Source: Desmodesmus armatus (Eukaryota; Chlorophyta; Chlorophyceae; Sphaeropleales; Scenedesmaceae). From it: DNA of 64,000 bases. How positions within the stretch are numbered: position 1 is the stretch's first letter; each line of letters starts with the position of its first letter. Below, piece by piece: positions 1 through 13,380 of the stretch. The notes under the pieces are model-generated. The model had not been told where the DNA came from, did not search any database, and worked only from the letters and a program-made list of their open reading frames with translations. The translations under genes and the position numbers were made by a program. The DNA is taken from NCBI GenBank assembly GCA_007449985.2, contig VIIQ02000101.1:286314-350313 (forward strand). The letters are read 5' to 3'.

Positions 1-1396
<1,396 letters not shown>

Positions 1397-2284
1397 GCCA
1401 TGGGTGCTGCAGCTGTTGTTTGCACGGTTCGCCTTACCTCAGCAGCGGGTGCCAGCGCCGACCGCAGCACCCCACTTGCTGCTGCTGCTGTATGTTTATT
1501 GACCCGGTATCATGCATCATGACTGTGATTTCCAATCATCCATCAGCGCGAGGCACTGCCTTTTTTGCCGTGGCTCCCATGGCATGTGCGTGATCATGTG
1601 TGCATGTAGTGCATGCGCTTTTTTGTTTACGTGTCGGCGAGTTTTAGCTAAGTGTGCTGAAGCTGCACTGCAAAGTGCTTAGAAGGGGCTGTGGAGGCGT
1701 CTTACGCTCGCTGTAGCTTGCCAGTTACACAGCATATCACCCAGGAAGGGTGCTTGGCCTCTCTAGTGAGTGATGCGCCTGCCTGATGTGCGTGTGGTGT
1801 CACTGTGCGCAAGCACCACGCCTGTTGCTGTATGACATGGCAAGCGCCCCACGACCCCGCTGTTGTGACGGCCATGTGCTGACATCACGAACACTTTTCT
1901 GTGATGACATGCTGGTACATGCGAGTGTAACCAAATATTGGGGCCATACTGCAAGGCAGGTTGTACAACCACTTGCGGTTAGCCGACAGGACATTTGCAG
2001 GAGTTTTGATCCATTTGAGGAACAGTGTAGATGGAGATGCGCAGCTCAACAGTAACTTTGTTCTGCTTCACTATTCACTTGCACTCAAGAACAGACCCAC
2101 CCAATCATTGTAAACAAAGGCAAAGAACGACAGAAACAACTTTCCCTGGCCCTCATATGCATCATCAACCACTCCTTTTTGTTGACAGACACGACAGCTT
2201 CAGCCTCTGCGATCTTATTACAATGCCCCTGAAAGGCAACACAACACAAAGGTCTGACAGCTGCTTCACATGCCCGCCAGGGGC
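1397..2284. other. 3' UTR / intergenic, centrin to next gene
   Basis: No coding frame with splice signals was found. The left part should be the centrin 3' UTR. A TGTAA, the usual chlorophyte poly(A) signal, occurs near 1926 on the plus strand, about 530 bases past the stop. The right part holds the 3' UTR of the convergent minus-strand gene. Confidence 0.5.
2218..2222 (-). terminator. TGTAA poly(A) signal of the 2285-4625 gene
   Basis: The minus strand reads TGTAA 63 bases after the stop codon at 2287-2285. Chlorophyte green algae commonly use UGUAA as polyadenylation signal. Assigned by motif and position only. Confidence 0.4.
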
Positions 2285-4625
2285 TTACTGCGGAGCAGCT
2301 GTAGCAGGCTGCGATGCGCCATTCAACTCTGCTTTTGCTGCTGTGCTGCCCAGCTGGTGCCCATTGCTAGGCATCACCGGTCTGCTCGCGCTGTCGGCTG
2401 CCTGGGTGCTGTTGCTGCCGCCTGTACTGCTCCACACACTGTCACCGCCTGGGCTGCCCTGGGGCGTGATAGTGATGTTCTGGGGGTCCACTGCTGGCTT
2501 TGGATGCCAGGGGTCTGGGTGGGTTGTGCCACCAAGGCTGCTGCTGCTCGGTCCATCAGGTGATGGCTTCTGGTGTTCCTGGTGTTCCCGTTGCAGCTGC
2601 TGGCGTTGAGACGACGCTGTTTGCTGCTGCTGCAGCACTTGCAGCAGCTGCTGCTGTGTTTGGATCTGCTGGTGCAACTTTTGCTGCTGCTGCTGCAGAT
2701 TCTTGAGCGCTTTGCTGGTGCTGCCACTGAGCTGCGCCTGGCCCTGCTTCAACTGCTGCAACGCCTCAGCTGACACCTGTAGCATCAAAGCAGCAGGCAA
2801 CAGCACTGCGTGTCTGACAGTGTCATGCTACAGCATGGAGTGAAGGCAAGCCCTTCAGCAAGCAAGCAGATAGGCAATGCACAGACTAGGTTGAAGCGCA
2901 CTGCGCTGGCGGCCATACTCATGACTGACTGACGTCACTGTGCCCACTACCACTTGTCACCACATCTGTTCTCACGCTGGACTAACAGACACTATGGTTG
3001 CGAGATGCATTCCATGGTGCGGACGCAGGAAGTGCGCAACTGTTGAACCAAGACACGTACGGCATCTCAACATACCATCCACCTACCATGAACTGCTTTG
3101 CTGCCAGGCCCTGCAGGGCAGCAATGACCTCCTGGCTGCCATCCACCTGCTTCTGCAGCATCGCCTGCTGCTCTGCCAGCTTCAGCAGTGCTGCAGCCTG
3201 CTGTGCTGCTGAGCCCTGTGCTGCCCGGAGGGGCTGCTTCAGGTCAGATGTGGCCAGACGGACCTGCATGCAGGCGCAAGTGCAGGCACAGGCGTCACGC
3301 GCATGTCTGTATCCTGTGGTGTTCTGCTGTCCGCAGTGAAATTTGGGTGCCTTCATGAGTCGTACGGCAGCATGTACTTTGACGCACCTAGCCAAGCACG
3401 ACGGCTGCAGCCGCTGAAAGGGCTGGCAGTACAACAAGTACACCCATTTTCATGGCAATTTCTAATTACGGGCGTTGACTCGTACAGGCTCGCGCTGCTG
3501 TTCACTGCGCGGCAAACCACAATCGCTGTGGCTGCAAGGCTGGATGCTTCCTGCTTGGCTTCTGGGCTACTAGGGGTTCACACGACACCCTGAGCCTCAC
3601 ATGAGGCATGCTGCCTCATGTGAGAGGAGACAACAGCACCGAAAGGGCCACACATAAGCATCACTGCAATGACATCTGATTTGACCCAATGTGCTCGGCT
3701 CACGTGACGAGGGATGCTCACCCGTGCTTGAAGCTTGTCCATTTGGCGGGCAGTTGTGGTGAGCTGTGCTGCGGTCTGCTGCGAGGCCACCTCCAGGGCA
3801 GCTAGCCGCACTGCAGCATCTGCTGAGGGCTTGAGGGCTTGAATGGCATGCGGGTGGGAAGGGTGCCTGGGGAAGGAGGCGCGTCGTTGCAGGGTTGAGG
3901 GGATGCAGGACATTCTTCTCACGGTGTCTTTGTGCGCAACGGTTTGCACGCTGAAAGGTGACCGCCTTCCTTGCATGTATGTGCACGTACGATAGGCAGT
4001 GCATGTGGTGGGTTGTACGGCGAAGGCAAGCTGCGTACGATGCGCTGCTGACGCACCTCATTTGCAGCTGCCTGAGGCCCGCGCCGCACAACAGGCCCAC
4101 CACCAGAGCGGAGCCGGTGATCAGGTGCAAGCTGGTATGTGCTGGCACCATTGGCATTGCAGGAACCTGCAACTGCATGGCTGGGAGCTGCTGCCGCTGC
4201 TGCTGGTGGTGCGCCCCGCCCTGAGCTGTTGAGCCAGCTTCCAACAGAGACCCCTCCACTGCAGTCAGCTGGTCCTGCAGCTCCGCCAGCTGCTGCGTTT
4301 GGCGCCACTGGGACACTGCTGTGCTGACCAGGATCGCTGCTTGACCGACAGCTGCGATGGCAATTGCTGTGAACTCCAGAGTGTGTAGAAACCGTGCTGG
4401 ACTTGCATTGCCTGTGCTGCTGGGTTGTGGTCTTGGGGGCCCAGGGCTGCTGCCACGGCTAGAGCTGGTGTTAGATGCGTTTAAAGTATAATCCTTGAAG
4501 TAGCAGCTTCTTAGGCGAGGCCTGGGGGCAAGGTAGGGACTTCTGGCTAGGGGGTGATCTCTGCAATCTGCCAATTTGCCTTGCATTGACCTGGACAGCA
4601 GGGACGCCATCTTGGACGCGTTCAA
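2285..4625 (-). CDS. Two-membrane-span coiled-coil protein, function unknown
   Basis: Four exons in minus order: 4625-4057, 3866-3722, 3263-3087, 2776-2285. All junctions are GT-AG and all phases agree, giving 460 residues. The second exon's acceptor follows a pyrimidine tract ending CCTTCCCCAG. Residues 1-80 are rich in R/S/A/P with few acids, like an organelle targeting peptide. A hydrophobic helix lies at about 83-105 and a second at about 166-184, separated by a short Q-rich coil. Residues 200-300 are heptad-like (repeated L/A/Q), and the C-terminal 160 residues are Q- then P/S/G-rich. I recognise no family; a plastid or mitochondrial membrane protein with a coiled-coil domain is an inference. 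It is transcribed divergently from the 5011 gene. The start is the first ATG of the open frame. Confidence 0.65.
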
Positions 4626-5010
4626 GCAGAGTTAGTACCTCAAATTGTGGTGTTTTGGCCACTCCTATCTGGCTGTGCGTTACATGACCAATGTTTCAGG
4701 GTTTGGTTTTTGTCAGTTGAGCTGGGGGCAGGGGATATAATCAGGGAAGTTGTTCACACATGTTTGTGTTTGTGAGGAGTCAAACATTGCACGTGTAACC
4801 GCAACAAGTGCGCATGACAGTTACAGGCCTGAATACAGCTGCTGTTGCATGCACCTAGAATTGTCCTACATCCGGTTGCATGCTAGGCCTACAGGTCGTT
4901 CAAATGTGTGAAACAGTCGCCCTCTCCAGCTCAGCACAGTTTAAAGATACTGCACTCCTCGTGTGTGCAGTGGCCACCATCTAGTGGCAACCAACAGCAG
5001 CAGCAGCACA
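4626..5010. promoter_or_regulatory. Divergent promoter region
   Basis: These 385 bases separate two genes that begin on opposite strands (4625 minus, 5011 plus), so they should hold both promoters and 5' UTRs. A TATA-like GATATAATC lies near 4734. No other motif stands out. Assignment rests on gene layout. Confidence 0.35.
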
Positions 5011-8000
5011 ATGTGCGAGCACCCAGGACCTGTGGCTGCTCAATCAGGAGATTTCACATCTCCCAAAGCCTTTGAGATCGCAGCTTCTGCTGCAGACACA
5101 AACGCAGATGCTGCAGCCCCCAAGCTAGGACCTGTTCCTTGCATGCAACAGCAGCCATGCTCAGACGTATGTCAACAGGATCAGCAGCTGAGCAGTGGCA
5201 GCCAGGCAGCACAAGCGAACCCAACACAGCACCTGCAGGTGCAGCTTGAGCAGCAGCCTACCCCTGCACTGCAGCCGCCGCAGCCTATGCCCAGCTCCTG
5301 TGGCCCTACCGCGGCCGCCGGTGCTGCTGCCTTCAACAATACCATCAACAGCAACAGCAGCAGCAATGGAGCCGCAGCATGCGAGGGAAGCAAGCCAAAT
5401 AGCAAAGCTAGCAGGAGGTTGGGCAGCTTGTCAGGGAGCAGGCCATTCTCAACAGCAGCAGGCTTCGGCCTTGGCATGCAGCGGCCCGCCAGCAGGGACC
5501 CACCAGGTGTGCTGGCCATGCACAGTCCTGCAGGTTCCATGCCAGCACAGCTCCAGCACAGCGGCAGCACTAATGGGTTCTTTGGCACGCCTGGCAGCAA
5601 TGGCAGCAGCCCTGCAGCAATGCACGCCCAGGCACGCCCCGCAGCAGCAGCAGCAGCATCTGCTGGGCCAGGTAGCATGGGCCGTGCTGGCATGGACATC
5701 GGCGGCATGTCCTGTCCTGCAGCTGTCATCACCCAGGGCCTCACTGCAGCTGCCGCAACACCTGGCAGCAGCAGAGGCCTCAAAAGCAGCAGCGGCGGCA
5801 GCAAACGGCTAAGGGGTCTGGTGTCACCCACTACCCCTCAGCCCAGCAGCATGCAGTGGACAGCAGGGCCCAGGCAGGGGTCACCCGTAGCAGCAGCAGT
5901 GGCGGCAGCAGCAGCAGTACCGGCTGCTGCGGCACAGCTACAGCACCCACAGCAGCAACAGCAGCGCCTGCTGGAGCCATGGCCTGCAGATCTAACACAG
6001 CAGCAGCAGGTGGGCGTCGGCACAGCAGCAGCTGCTGCTGGCTGCATGGGTGCAGGCCTGCAGCAGCAGCAAGGAGTGGTGCCGGGGGAGTAGCGCAAGC
6101 ACACAGGGTGCAGGCTGCAGGTGCGAATGCTGTTGGAGAGCAATGCAGTGGGTTGGTGACGTCAACAGCAGCTGCCCCTGCATCAGCAAAGACCGCAGCT
6201 GATGAGGGTGGTCCAGTGTGTGCTGATACCACAGCTCCCCCAACACTGCAAGCAGTGGCAGGAGCAGCAGCAGGCATTGCGCACACTGCAGGGCTGCAGC
6301 AGCAGCAGCAGCAGGGGGGTGCAGTAGCAGCACAGCAGCAGCTGTTCTATGCCTTCCCAGGGTCACTGCAGGAGGCTGTGGCTGCAGCAGCAGCAGCAGT
6401 CGCAGAGGAAGAGAGTGACGCCGCTGCTGTGGCAGCAGCAGTAGTGAGGCAGCAGCAGCAGCAGGACATCCTGGCCACACCCCATCAGGGTTTGAATGCG
6501 CCCAGCGCCCTGCCTAGCAGTCTCAAGAGAGCTCGATCCCGCTCCGCATCACCTGCACTGGAGGGAGCTGGGGGCAGCAGCAGCAACCTGGCAGCAGCAG
6601 CAGCAGCAGCAGCTGGGCTGGCAACAGCACCACGTTCTGTGAAGCGCGTGCGCTTCAATGAGGCGGTACAGGTTTTGTGCTGCCGCCCAAAAGCGCGGAT
6701 GGCGCGTCGGCAGCAGCGGCAGGGGAAGGGGGTGAGGGCGACCCTGTCCTGTCGGACTACCAGCGCCAGCTGCAGCAGCAGCACGGGCAGTGGTTCAGGA
6801 GCAGTGCTGCCAAGCCGTTGAGCAGGAGGCAGGCCGTCAAGCTGCGGCAGCAGCAGGCAGCAGCGGCGGCGGCTGCGGCAGCAGTGGCGGCAATAACTGG
6901 GGAGGGCTCCGATCCTGCCGCTGATGATGAGGGTGCCTGTGGCGACGGGGGCAGCAGGGCAGCAGCAGCAGAAGGTGGAGTTGCAGATATGTCTGGCGGG
7001 ACCAACAGCAGCAGCAGCAGCAAGAAGCCACGCAAGCAGAGCAAGCGCTCCTCATCGTCTTACGATGGCAGCAGCAGCAGTGCAGCCGCCGCCGCAGCAG
7101 CAGCAGCGGCGGCAGCAGCAGGGGAGGACGATGGCTGGGATGGCAACTGGGATGAGGACAGTAGTGCCGGGGGGTTCAGTCCGTGGCATGCGGCCAAGCT
7201 GATGCAGCGAGGTGTGCAGCTGGTGCAGGGGAGTGAGGAGGCAGCAAGGGTGGAGCACATGCTGAGTGTGGAGGTGAGGCGACCTGTGTATGTGTGTGTG
7301 GTGGTGGTGGGGGGGGGGGTATAACTCGCTGGGTGTGTGGGGCGTGCCATGTGGTGGGCTGTACCGGGTGCTGCTGGGCTGGGCTTTGCTTTGAGATGCC
7401 TTGCTCCCCAATGCTGTTCACATGCAGAGTCTCTTCATGCTGCTTCACGCAATGCCATTGTGTGTCCTGCTGTTGTTGTGCTGCATCATGCGGTGTCGTG
7501 CTGTGCTGTGTGTAGGAGGGTCTGGAGGCCTCTACTGTTGAGGCCCTGATGTCGTACCTGTACAAGGAGGCACGAGCACCCAGCTGTGAGCTGCTGCAGT
7601 CACGTATACAGAGGTTCAAGGGTGAGCGGTGCAATCTGGCGCTCTTGTTTTTTGCGTGCTTCTATGAGGTCGCCTGCACTGTCGCTGGTGATTTCAAAGC
7701 ATGGATTCACACGCACATGACGCTGCTGCTTGTGCTCCCTGTGTCTGCACCGCGGTCGGCAACTTCTTTCGGATGAAGCCTTCTGCAAAATCTCACGCCT
7801 TGTCTTTTTTGAATTTGGCATGGTGCTTGCCCCTGCAGTTGTTGTAGTACTCACCGCCCTTCCTTGAATTTGCATGCCCCTGCAGCTGTTGTAGCGCCTT
7901 ACCGCAAGCCGTTCTTGCTGTGATTGCTGCGCCGCCACTGTTTGTACCTGTTGGCCTTTGGTTGTCTCATCCTGTTGCTGGCATGCTTCTTGCTGCCCCT

Positions 8001-11000
8001 GCAGCTGTTGTTGCGCCCTACCGCGAGCCGTCCATGCTGCAGTGGCTGCGCCGCAACCCCCGGCTGCTGCTGATTGCCGCCAACACCCTGGCCGGCAACA
8101 TCAGCGGCATACTGGCGGTGCTGACTCCCGCGGTGATGCTGCCAGATGCTGCATCAGAGCTGCTGAGCAAGTGCCCTTCGTTGGTGGCACGCACACCTGC
8201 TGGCATACAGGTAGGCAGATGTGCGATGGGCCAGAGCATGTGGGTGTGTATGTGGTGAGGGTGTGTGTGTCGGGGGGGGGGGGGGGGAGGGGGGGTAGGA
8301 GGGGGGAAGAGGAGGGGGGGGGGATGAATGGGACAAGTGTGCAATTGATCGATGAAGAGGCGCCCAACGTGGGCACGTCATGTCAGGCATTGAGCTGCAA
8401 GTGATCCTGCCAGATGATGCTTCAGGGCTGGGGTGGGGCGTTGCCTGGCGCTGGCACATCGGCTTCTTGTGTTGCTGTTGTCTGACTACTGCTGCCGCTG
8501 CCATCACTGCTGCTGCTGCTGCTGTCATGATGTCACTCCTGCAGGCCAAGGTTGATGTGATGAATGATGTGCTGGGCCGTGGTGCAGTGGCCCCCCTGCT
8601 CAACCGCCTGCCTGTCATACTCACACTCAGCACTGCGAGGTTCATGGAGGTGAGACAGAACGCGGCTAAACCGCGTTCCGAAGGGTTGAGCCTTGATCTA
8701 GTTGATTCTGTAGTACAGCCTGAAGCCTCAACTCGCCGCTCTCAGCCCTCAGCCTAGAAAAGAAACAACCCTGGCCTGATACCATGTCAACACCTCACCC
8801 CTCATATGCAATAGCAGTACGTGTGTTCGTGCTGGAGAGGCGTGACCCTTCACCTGACTTCTTGTTTCCTTGCCGTCTCGCAGACCATTGAGCTTGTTGA
8901 CCAGATGGTGAGTGACCCAGGGCCAATGGGGGTCATGCTGGCAGCACGCCTGGCCCTGGAGCTGCAGCAGCAGCAGCAGCAGCAGGGAGGGCCACAGCAG
9001 CAGCAGCAGCAGCAGCAAGGAGAGGAGGAGCAGCAGCAGCAGGCGGCGCAGCAGCAGGGAGCTGATCTCCAGGAACCACAGGCAGACCAACCGCAGCAGC
9101 AGGATTCAGCGTTTGGTGTTGTTGTCAGCCAGGAGCAGGCGGGTGCAGCTCTGCAGCAGGAGCAGCAGCAGGAGGGCGGGGATGAGGCACTATCGCAGCC
9201 TGCACTGCCAGGTACTGCAGCAACAGCAGTTGAGCAGCAGGAGACGCGACATGACCAGCAGCAACAGCAAAAAGGAGGTCCCTGTGAGCATGAGCAGGCA
9301 CAGCAGGAGCCGGCAGCTGGCGAGCAGCAGCCACCGCCAACAACTCAACAAGAAGAGGTGCAGCCAGCACCGGCGGCTTCTGAGCAGCAGCTGCAGCAGC
9401 AGCCTGATGCGCAGCAGCAGGAGCAGCAGCAGGAGCAGCAGCAGCCTCAGTACCAGCGCATCTCCCGCAGGTTTTTGCGCTGCTGATGGGCTACCCGGCA
9501 GTGTTCATCCAGGCCACTGGACGCCTGCGCCAACGCTTCAGCAGGTGAGCTGGTTGTGAGGGGCGAGGGGGGGGAGGAACTCCACCGGCTGGCCACACAC
9601 ATGCATGCTATGTGCTAGCTACCCACGTACGGTCAATGCTGACACACTCACACACAACAGCCATGTGAACCCAACTGCAGGAGGACCTGACGTGATGCCC
9701 CACTAGTACTAATGACATGCGCCCCACATCTACATTCTAGAATTTCTGCAAATGCAAACCAAGGACAGCAAGGGCAGTGTGCTTGCATTGTTGCCCCTCT
9801 CACTCTTGGTCCTCAGGGCAGAGGGTGACAGTGTGTTGTCGGGCGTGTGCACGTGCTATTAGCTGAAACGTTGTCGGTTGTCATCACGCTGTCCCCCCCC
9901 ACCCACCCCCCCACCCCCGCCTACCCCCCTTCCCCCCCCCCCCACACACACAACCCACCTGTCTCCCGTCCTGCCTCGTAGTTTGTTTGCAGCATATGTG
10001 CATGACACTGCTCCTGCAATTCCTGTCCCCTTGGTTTTTTGCTTCTCTTTCCTCAACAGGTTCCAGGCCATCCTAGCTCAATGGATACTCACAGGAGGCG
10101 AGGTGGCAACATTCATCCACCCAGCAACAGCTGCTGCCAGCAGTGCTGCTGCCGCCGCAGCGGCAGCAAAACCCGCTGCCACTACTAGGGCTGCTAAGGC
10201 TGCTGCAGCAGCTGCAGCGGCGGCGGCAGCGGCAGCTGCTGTGATCGAGGAACCTGCTGCTGCTGCTGCTGAGGCTGCATCCAGCGGTGCTGCAGCAGCA
10301 GCAGCCAAGGCTGCTGGCGATGGTGGTGATGGCTCGGATGCAACGGCAGCAGCAGCAGCAGCAGCTGGAGAACGAGCAGAGGCAGCAGAGACTGCAGCAG
10401 CAGCACTGCTTGGTGAAGCAGCAGCAGCGGCGGCAGCAGCTGGAGGGTGGGTTGGTGTGCCCAGGAGCTGGCCACAGGAGTCTGGTGCTGTCAACCTGTG
10501 AGTGTCAACAGCTGCAGCACTTGTGTGCTGTGCCATGCTGCCGTCTTGCACACAGACATCTTGATGCCTTGCAAGTATTGACAGACAAGTCTGGCTAAGC
10601 AATCCAAATCCATGGTTTGCCACTGTTTGTCGGCCAGTCCATCAAAGGTTGTCGTGTTCGGCTTGCTGTTGTCATGTTTATTTCATTCAGGTATGGTTAT
10701 TGCATTTGCCGTACCTGGTGCACGTGGGGCATGCAGTGCCTTGCCAATCCATGCTTAGGTTGCGTAGCGTAACTGACATTGGATCCTGGTGTGCTGTGCT
10801 GTGCTGTGCCATGTGCTGCTGCAGTGGTCTGGCCACCCTGATGGCGCCCATGATGCAGCCTGACCATGTGTTTGACCTGCTGGAGCACAGGGCTGAGTAC
10901 CTCCTCACAACAAAGCAGCAGGTGGGCAGAGAGCTGTAGGTCTACTTTGCCTGCCGTTTCTCCGTTTCAAATGATGTATGCACTGCACAGTATGCATCTT

Positions 11001-11401
11001 AGTCAGCGTTGTTGACGGCTGCACACATCTTTGTACAGGGTATCTACAGCGCCGTCCTGTGAGCACGGCCATGTCAAAAGAGGCGCAAACTTGACAAGGG
11101 TGATGCATGCAGCCCTAACTTGTCGGCTGATGTCCACGGCAAACAGTGGCCGTCTGCTGCTAGGGCAGTGTTTGTAACCCTGCCTGCTGATGCTGCTGTA
11201 CTGCCGGTGCTGCAGGCTTGCATTCGTGTGTGGGGCCTGCACGGCCCCAATGCCAGGAACTTTGAGGACCGCTTCCCTGGCTTTGCCGCGTGGCGTGAGC
11301 AGCACAAGGGCGTACCAGCAGATGTCACCCTGGGCTGCACACTCAGCGGCGGACGCGTCCGCAAACGCAACCGCAAACGCAAGGCGGCGGACAAGGAGTG
11401 A
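5011..11401 (+). CDS. mTERF-like repeat protein with long Q/A/S-rich N-terminus
   Basis: Probable start ATG 5011. Exons: 5011-6009, 6114-about 6671, 6672-7273, 7516-7621, 8005-8210, 8545-8649, 8884-9357, 9471-9544, 10060-10497, 10825-10921, 11216-11401. From 7273 onward every GT-AG junction keeps phase. The exons from 8005 to 8649, and again 9471-9544 and 10825-11216, encode helical repeats with mTERF-like spacing: ELLSKCPSLVARTPAG, then LLNRLPVILTLS, and LLMGYPAVFIQATGRL. mTERF proteins bind organelle nucleic acid; here this is inference from pattern. The N-terminal third is CAG low complexity and holds KRVRF, matching the RVxF docking motif of PP1. The C-terminus is basic (RKRNRKRKAADKE). 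The frame shifts near 6660-6675 with no good intron, so there is either a missed intron or a one-base indel. The poly-Q tract up to 9357 may be partly intronic. Confidence 0.55.
7826..7920 (+). repeat. Decayed duplicates of an exon start inside its own intron
   Basis: The true acceptor and exon start (7996-8040) read GCCCCTGCAG followed by CTGTTGTTGCGCCCTACC. A diverged copy lies at 7876-7920, including the following codons, and ends in an in-frame TGA. A shorter copy lies near 7828. Seen directly in the sequence. Confidence 0.75.
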
Positions 11402-13380
11402 GTCGCAGAGTGAAATGGACAACGGGTTTGGCAGGGTTGTGCAACCCTTGTCTGTGTGGTGCTGTGCCGTGCTGTGGTGTGTGGCCCTGCTGCAAGTAGG
11501 CAGGAAGTTGGCTGGTGTGTGCTAAACAGGGTTGGTTCGCAAAACCTGTGGCGCTGGCTTGAAGTGGAGGACAGAGGGAAAGGCAAGGGGCGGGGTATAA
11601 AGTGCGCCCCTGGCGCTGGCACGGTGCAGACGTGTTGATGGGGTGGTGGGTGTGCTCTTTGCGCTGGCACAGTAAGGATGTGTTTAATACATCCAGTGGT
11701 GGATGTTTTGGTGGTTTGTGGCGGCCATGGCCAGTGCTTCTGCTGGCCACGTGGACTACAGAGGTGCGTTCAGGTTTGGTTTGTCGTTTGGTGGCAAGGG
11801 CACCGCTGCAGCAAGTGCAGTCAAGCCCTGCCACAATGGGGTTGAGCGAGGTGGTGGGGCTGTTCAGCTGTTTGTGGCAGATTTCGAAGAGAGATCTTTT
11901 TCCGGGGGTGAACAGCGAGTGTTGCAAGGTGCTTCACAGGGCTTGGTGGCCAGCTTGTGCCACTTTGCACATACGCATGCATCAGGCAGCAGGTTGCAGA
12001 GCCGCATTTTGTCCTGTGTGTTTGGTGGGTGGTGTTGATGGGGCACACATATTGTTGCACCCAGGTCGAGGCATCATGTGTTGTGCTGCTGCTTCCTACT
12101 GAGCATTGTCTGCTGCCCGTCTCTGGCTGCAGACATGGTGCATGTGTTGCACACCTCAGTATCGTGCCCCCTTTTTTTGCGATGAGTGTAGGAAGGAGTA
12201 TTGTTCAAGCGTGCTAGCCAGTTTTCCACTTTGCCAACTTCCACATTCCTTCCCCTTGGTGCCCCGTCGTGAACAGCAGCTTCAGTGGGTGTAGGTTAGG
12301 CGCAGTGGTAGTGGTCATCATGGCAGTAGTGGTAGTGGGGTGTTGCGTCCGTTGCAACTGCACGTTTTGCGGGTGTGCTAATGCCACAGGTCCTAGGCGG
12401 CTGCTGTGTGTAGCGCCTAGACCACTGAGTTGGTAGCCATCATGTGCCAGCGAGGAGCCTGTGGCAGTGAATCAGCATATTCCAGTGACTTACTCAACAG
12501 CTGTAGGCAGGCATCCAGTCATTGAGCCAGGGGTGTCTGTGGAAACAGCACCAGCCAACATCGTGTTTCACATGCAGCTCAATAGTGTAGGGGGGGGGGT
12601 GTTGATCATGTTGGTGCAAGTTTCTGTTCTGGGGTTGTTTCCCACTGCCAGGGTTTGTGAGCTTTGCAGTTGGAGTCATGAGGTGCTGCAGCAGGCCTTG
12701 CCAACAGGCTACTTGTTGTGTCGCTGCTGCTGCACGTGCTCCCGGTGGTTTGCTGTCTGTTACTGCTGCGGCGGCCAGCATTGTGTTGCTGCTGTATTGG
12801 AGACCAGGTTGAGGTTTGCACCCAGTCGTCACCGCGGGGTTGGCAACATCTAGTCTGACGATTTGCCTGTTGAAGTGCTTGTGTCCTTACTGCGCAGCAG
12901 CGCGCATTCGTGGTCGCGAGCAGCAGCTGTGTTGAGGCTGCTGCATACCAGCACTTGCAAGCAATCGTGTTTCGCCACTGCAGCGGCGGCTTTGTGGGTG
13001 GGTGTGAGTGGTTGTGGGGTGCCGCTGGGCGCGCTGGCGCACGGCTGGTGCTGCTCAGATGCTCCAGCTGGTGCTGGTCAGGGCCCTTTGCATAGTGTCC
13101 AATGAAGTGAGTGAAAAGACGTGTGCACAGCCTTTGTTTCATGGGAGTGGTTGCCGGTGTTTTTTGTGTGCTGCAGCCCTAGGGTACCACCGTTGTCGGT
13201 CCGGAATGTAACAAGTTGCCAATGTTCGCGCAAATTTGTGGCACATAATGCAGCTTTTGACTGAGAAAGGCTGGCATAGGAGAAACTGTGCACACGTTTT
13301 GGCTTTACAACAGGTGGCCGAGGACTGTTAGGTGGTCATGGTTTGGTAGCGCTGGTCACTATGAGGCAATGTTGATGTTA
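11402..13380. other. No clear gene; Cys-rich open frames
   Basis: G/T-rich DNA on the plus strand. Short plus frames at 12106-12294 and 12461-12853 are Cys-rich (CDECRKEYC; CELCSW; CYCCGGQHC), zinc-finger-like, but have no start or splice context I trust. A minus frame at 13078-13293 contains HWQLVTFRTDN, reminiscent of an RNase H motif of retroelements. It could be a worn transposon. Confidence is low for any coding role. Confidence 0.25.

Noticed and set aside
5181..10623. Many long frames on both strands rich in A, L, Q, C or S
   Set aside because: They are alternative readings of CAG/CTG repeats within one plus-strand gene; none has its own splice-consistent structure.
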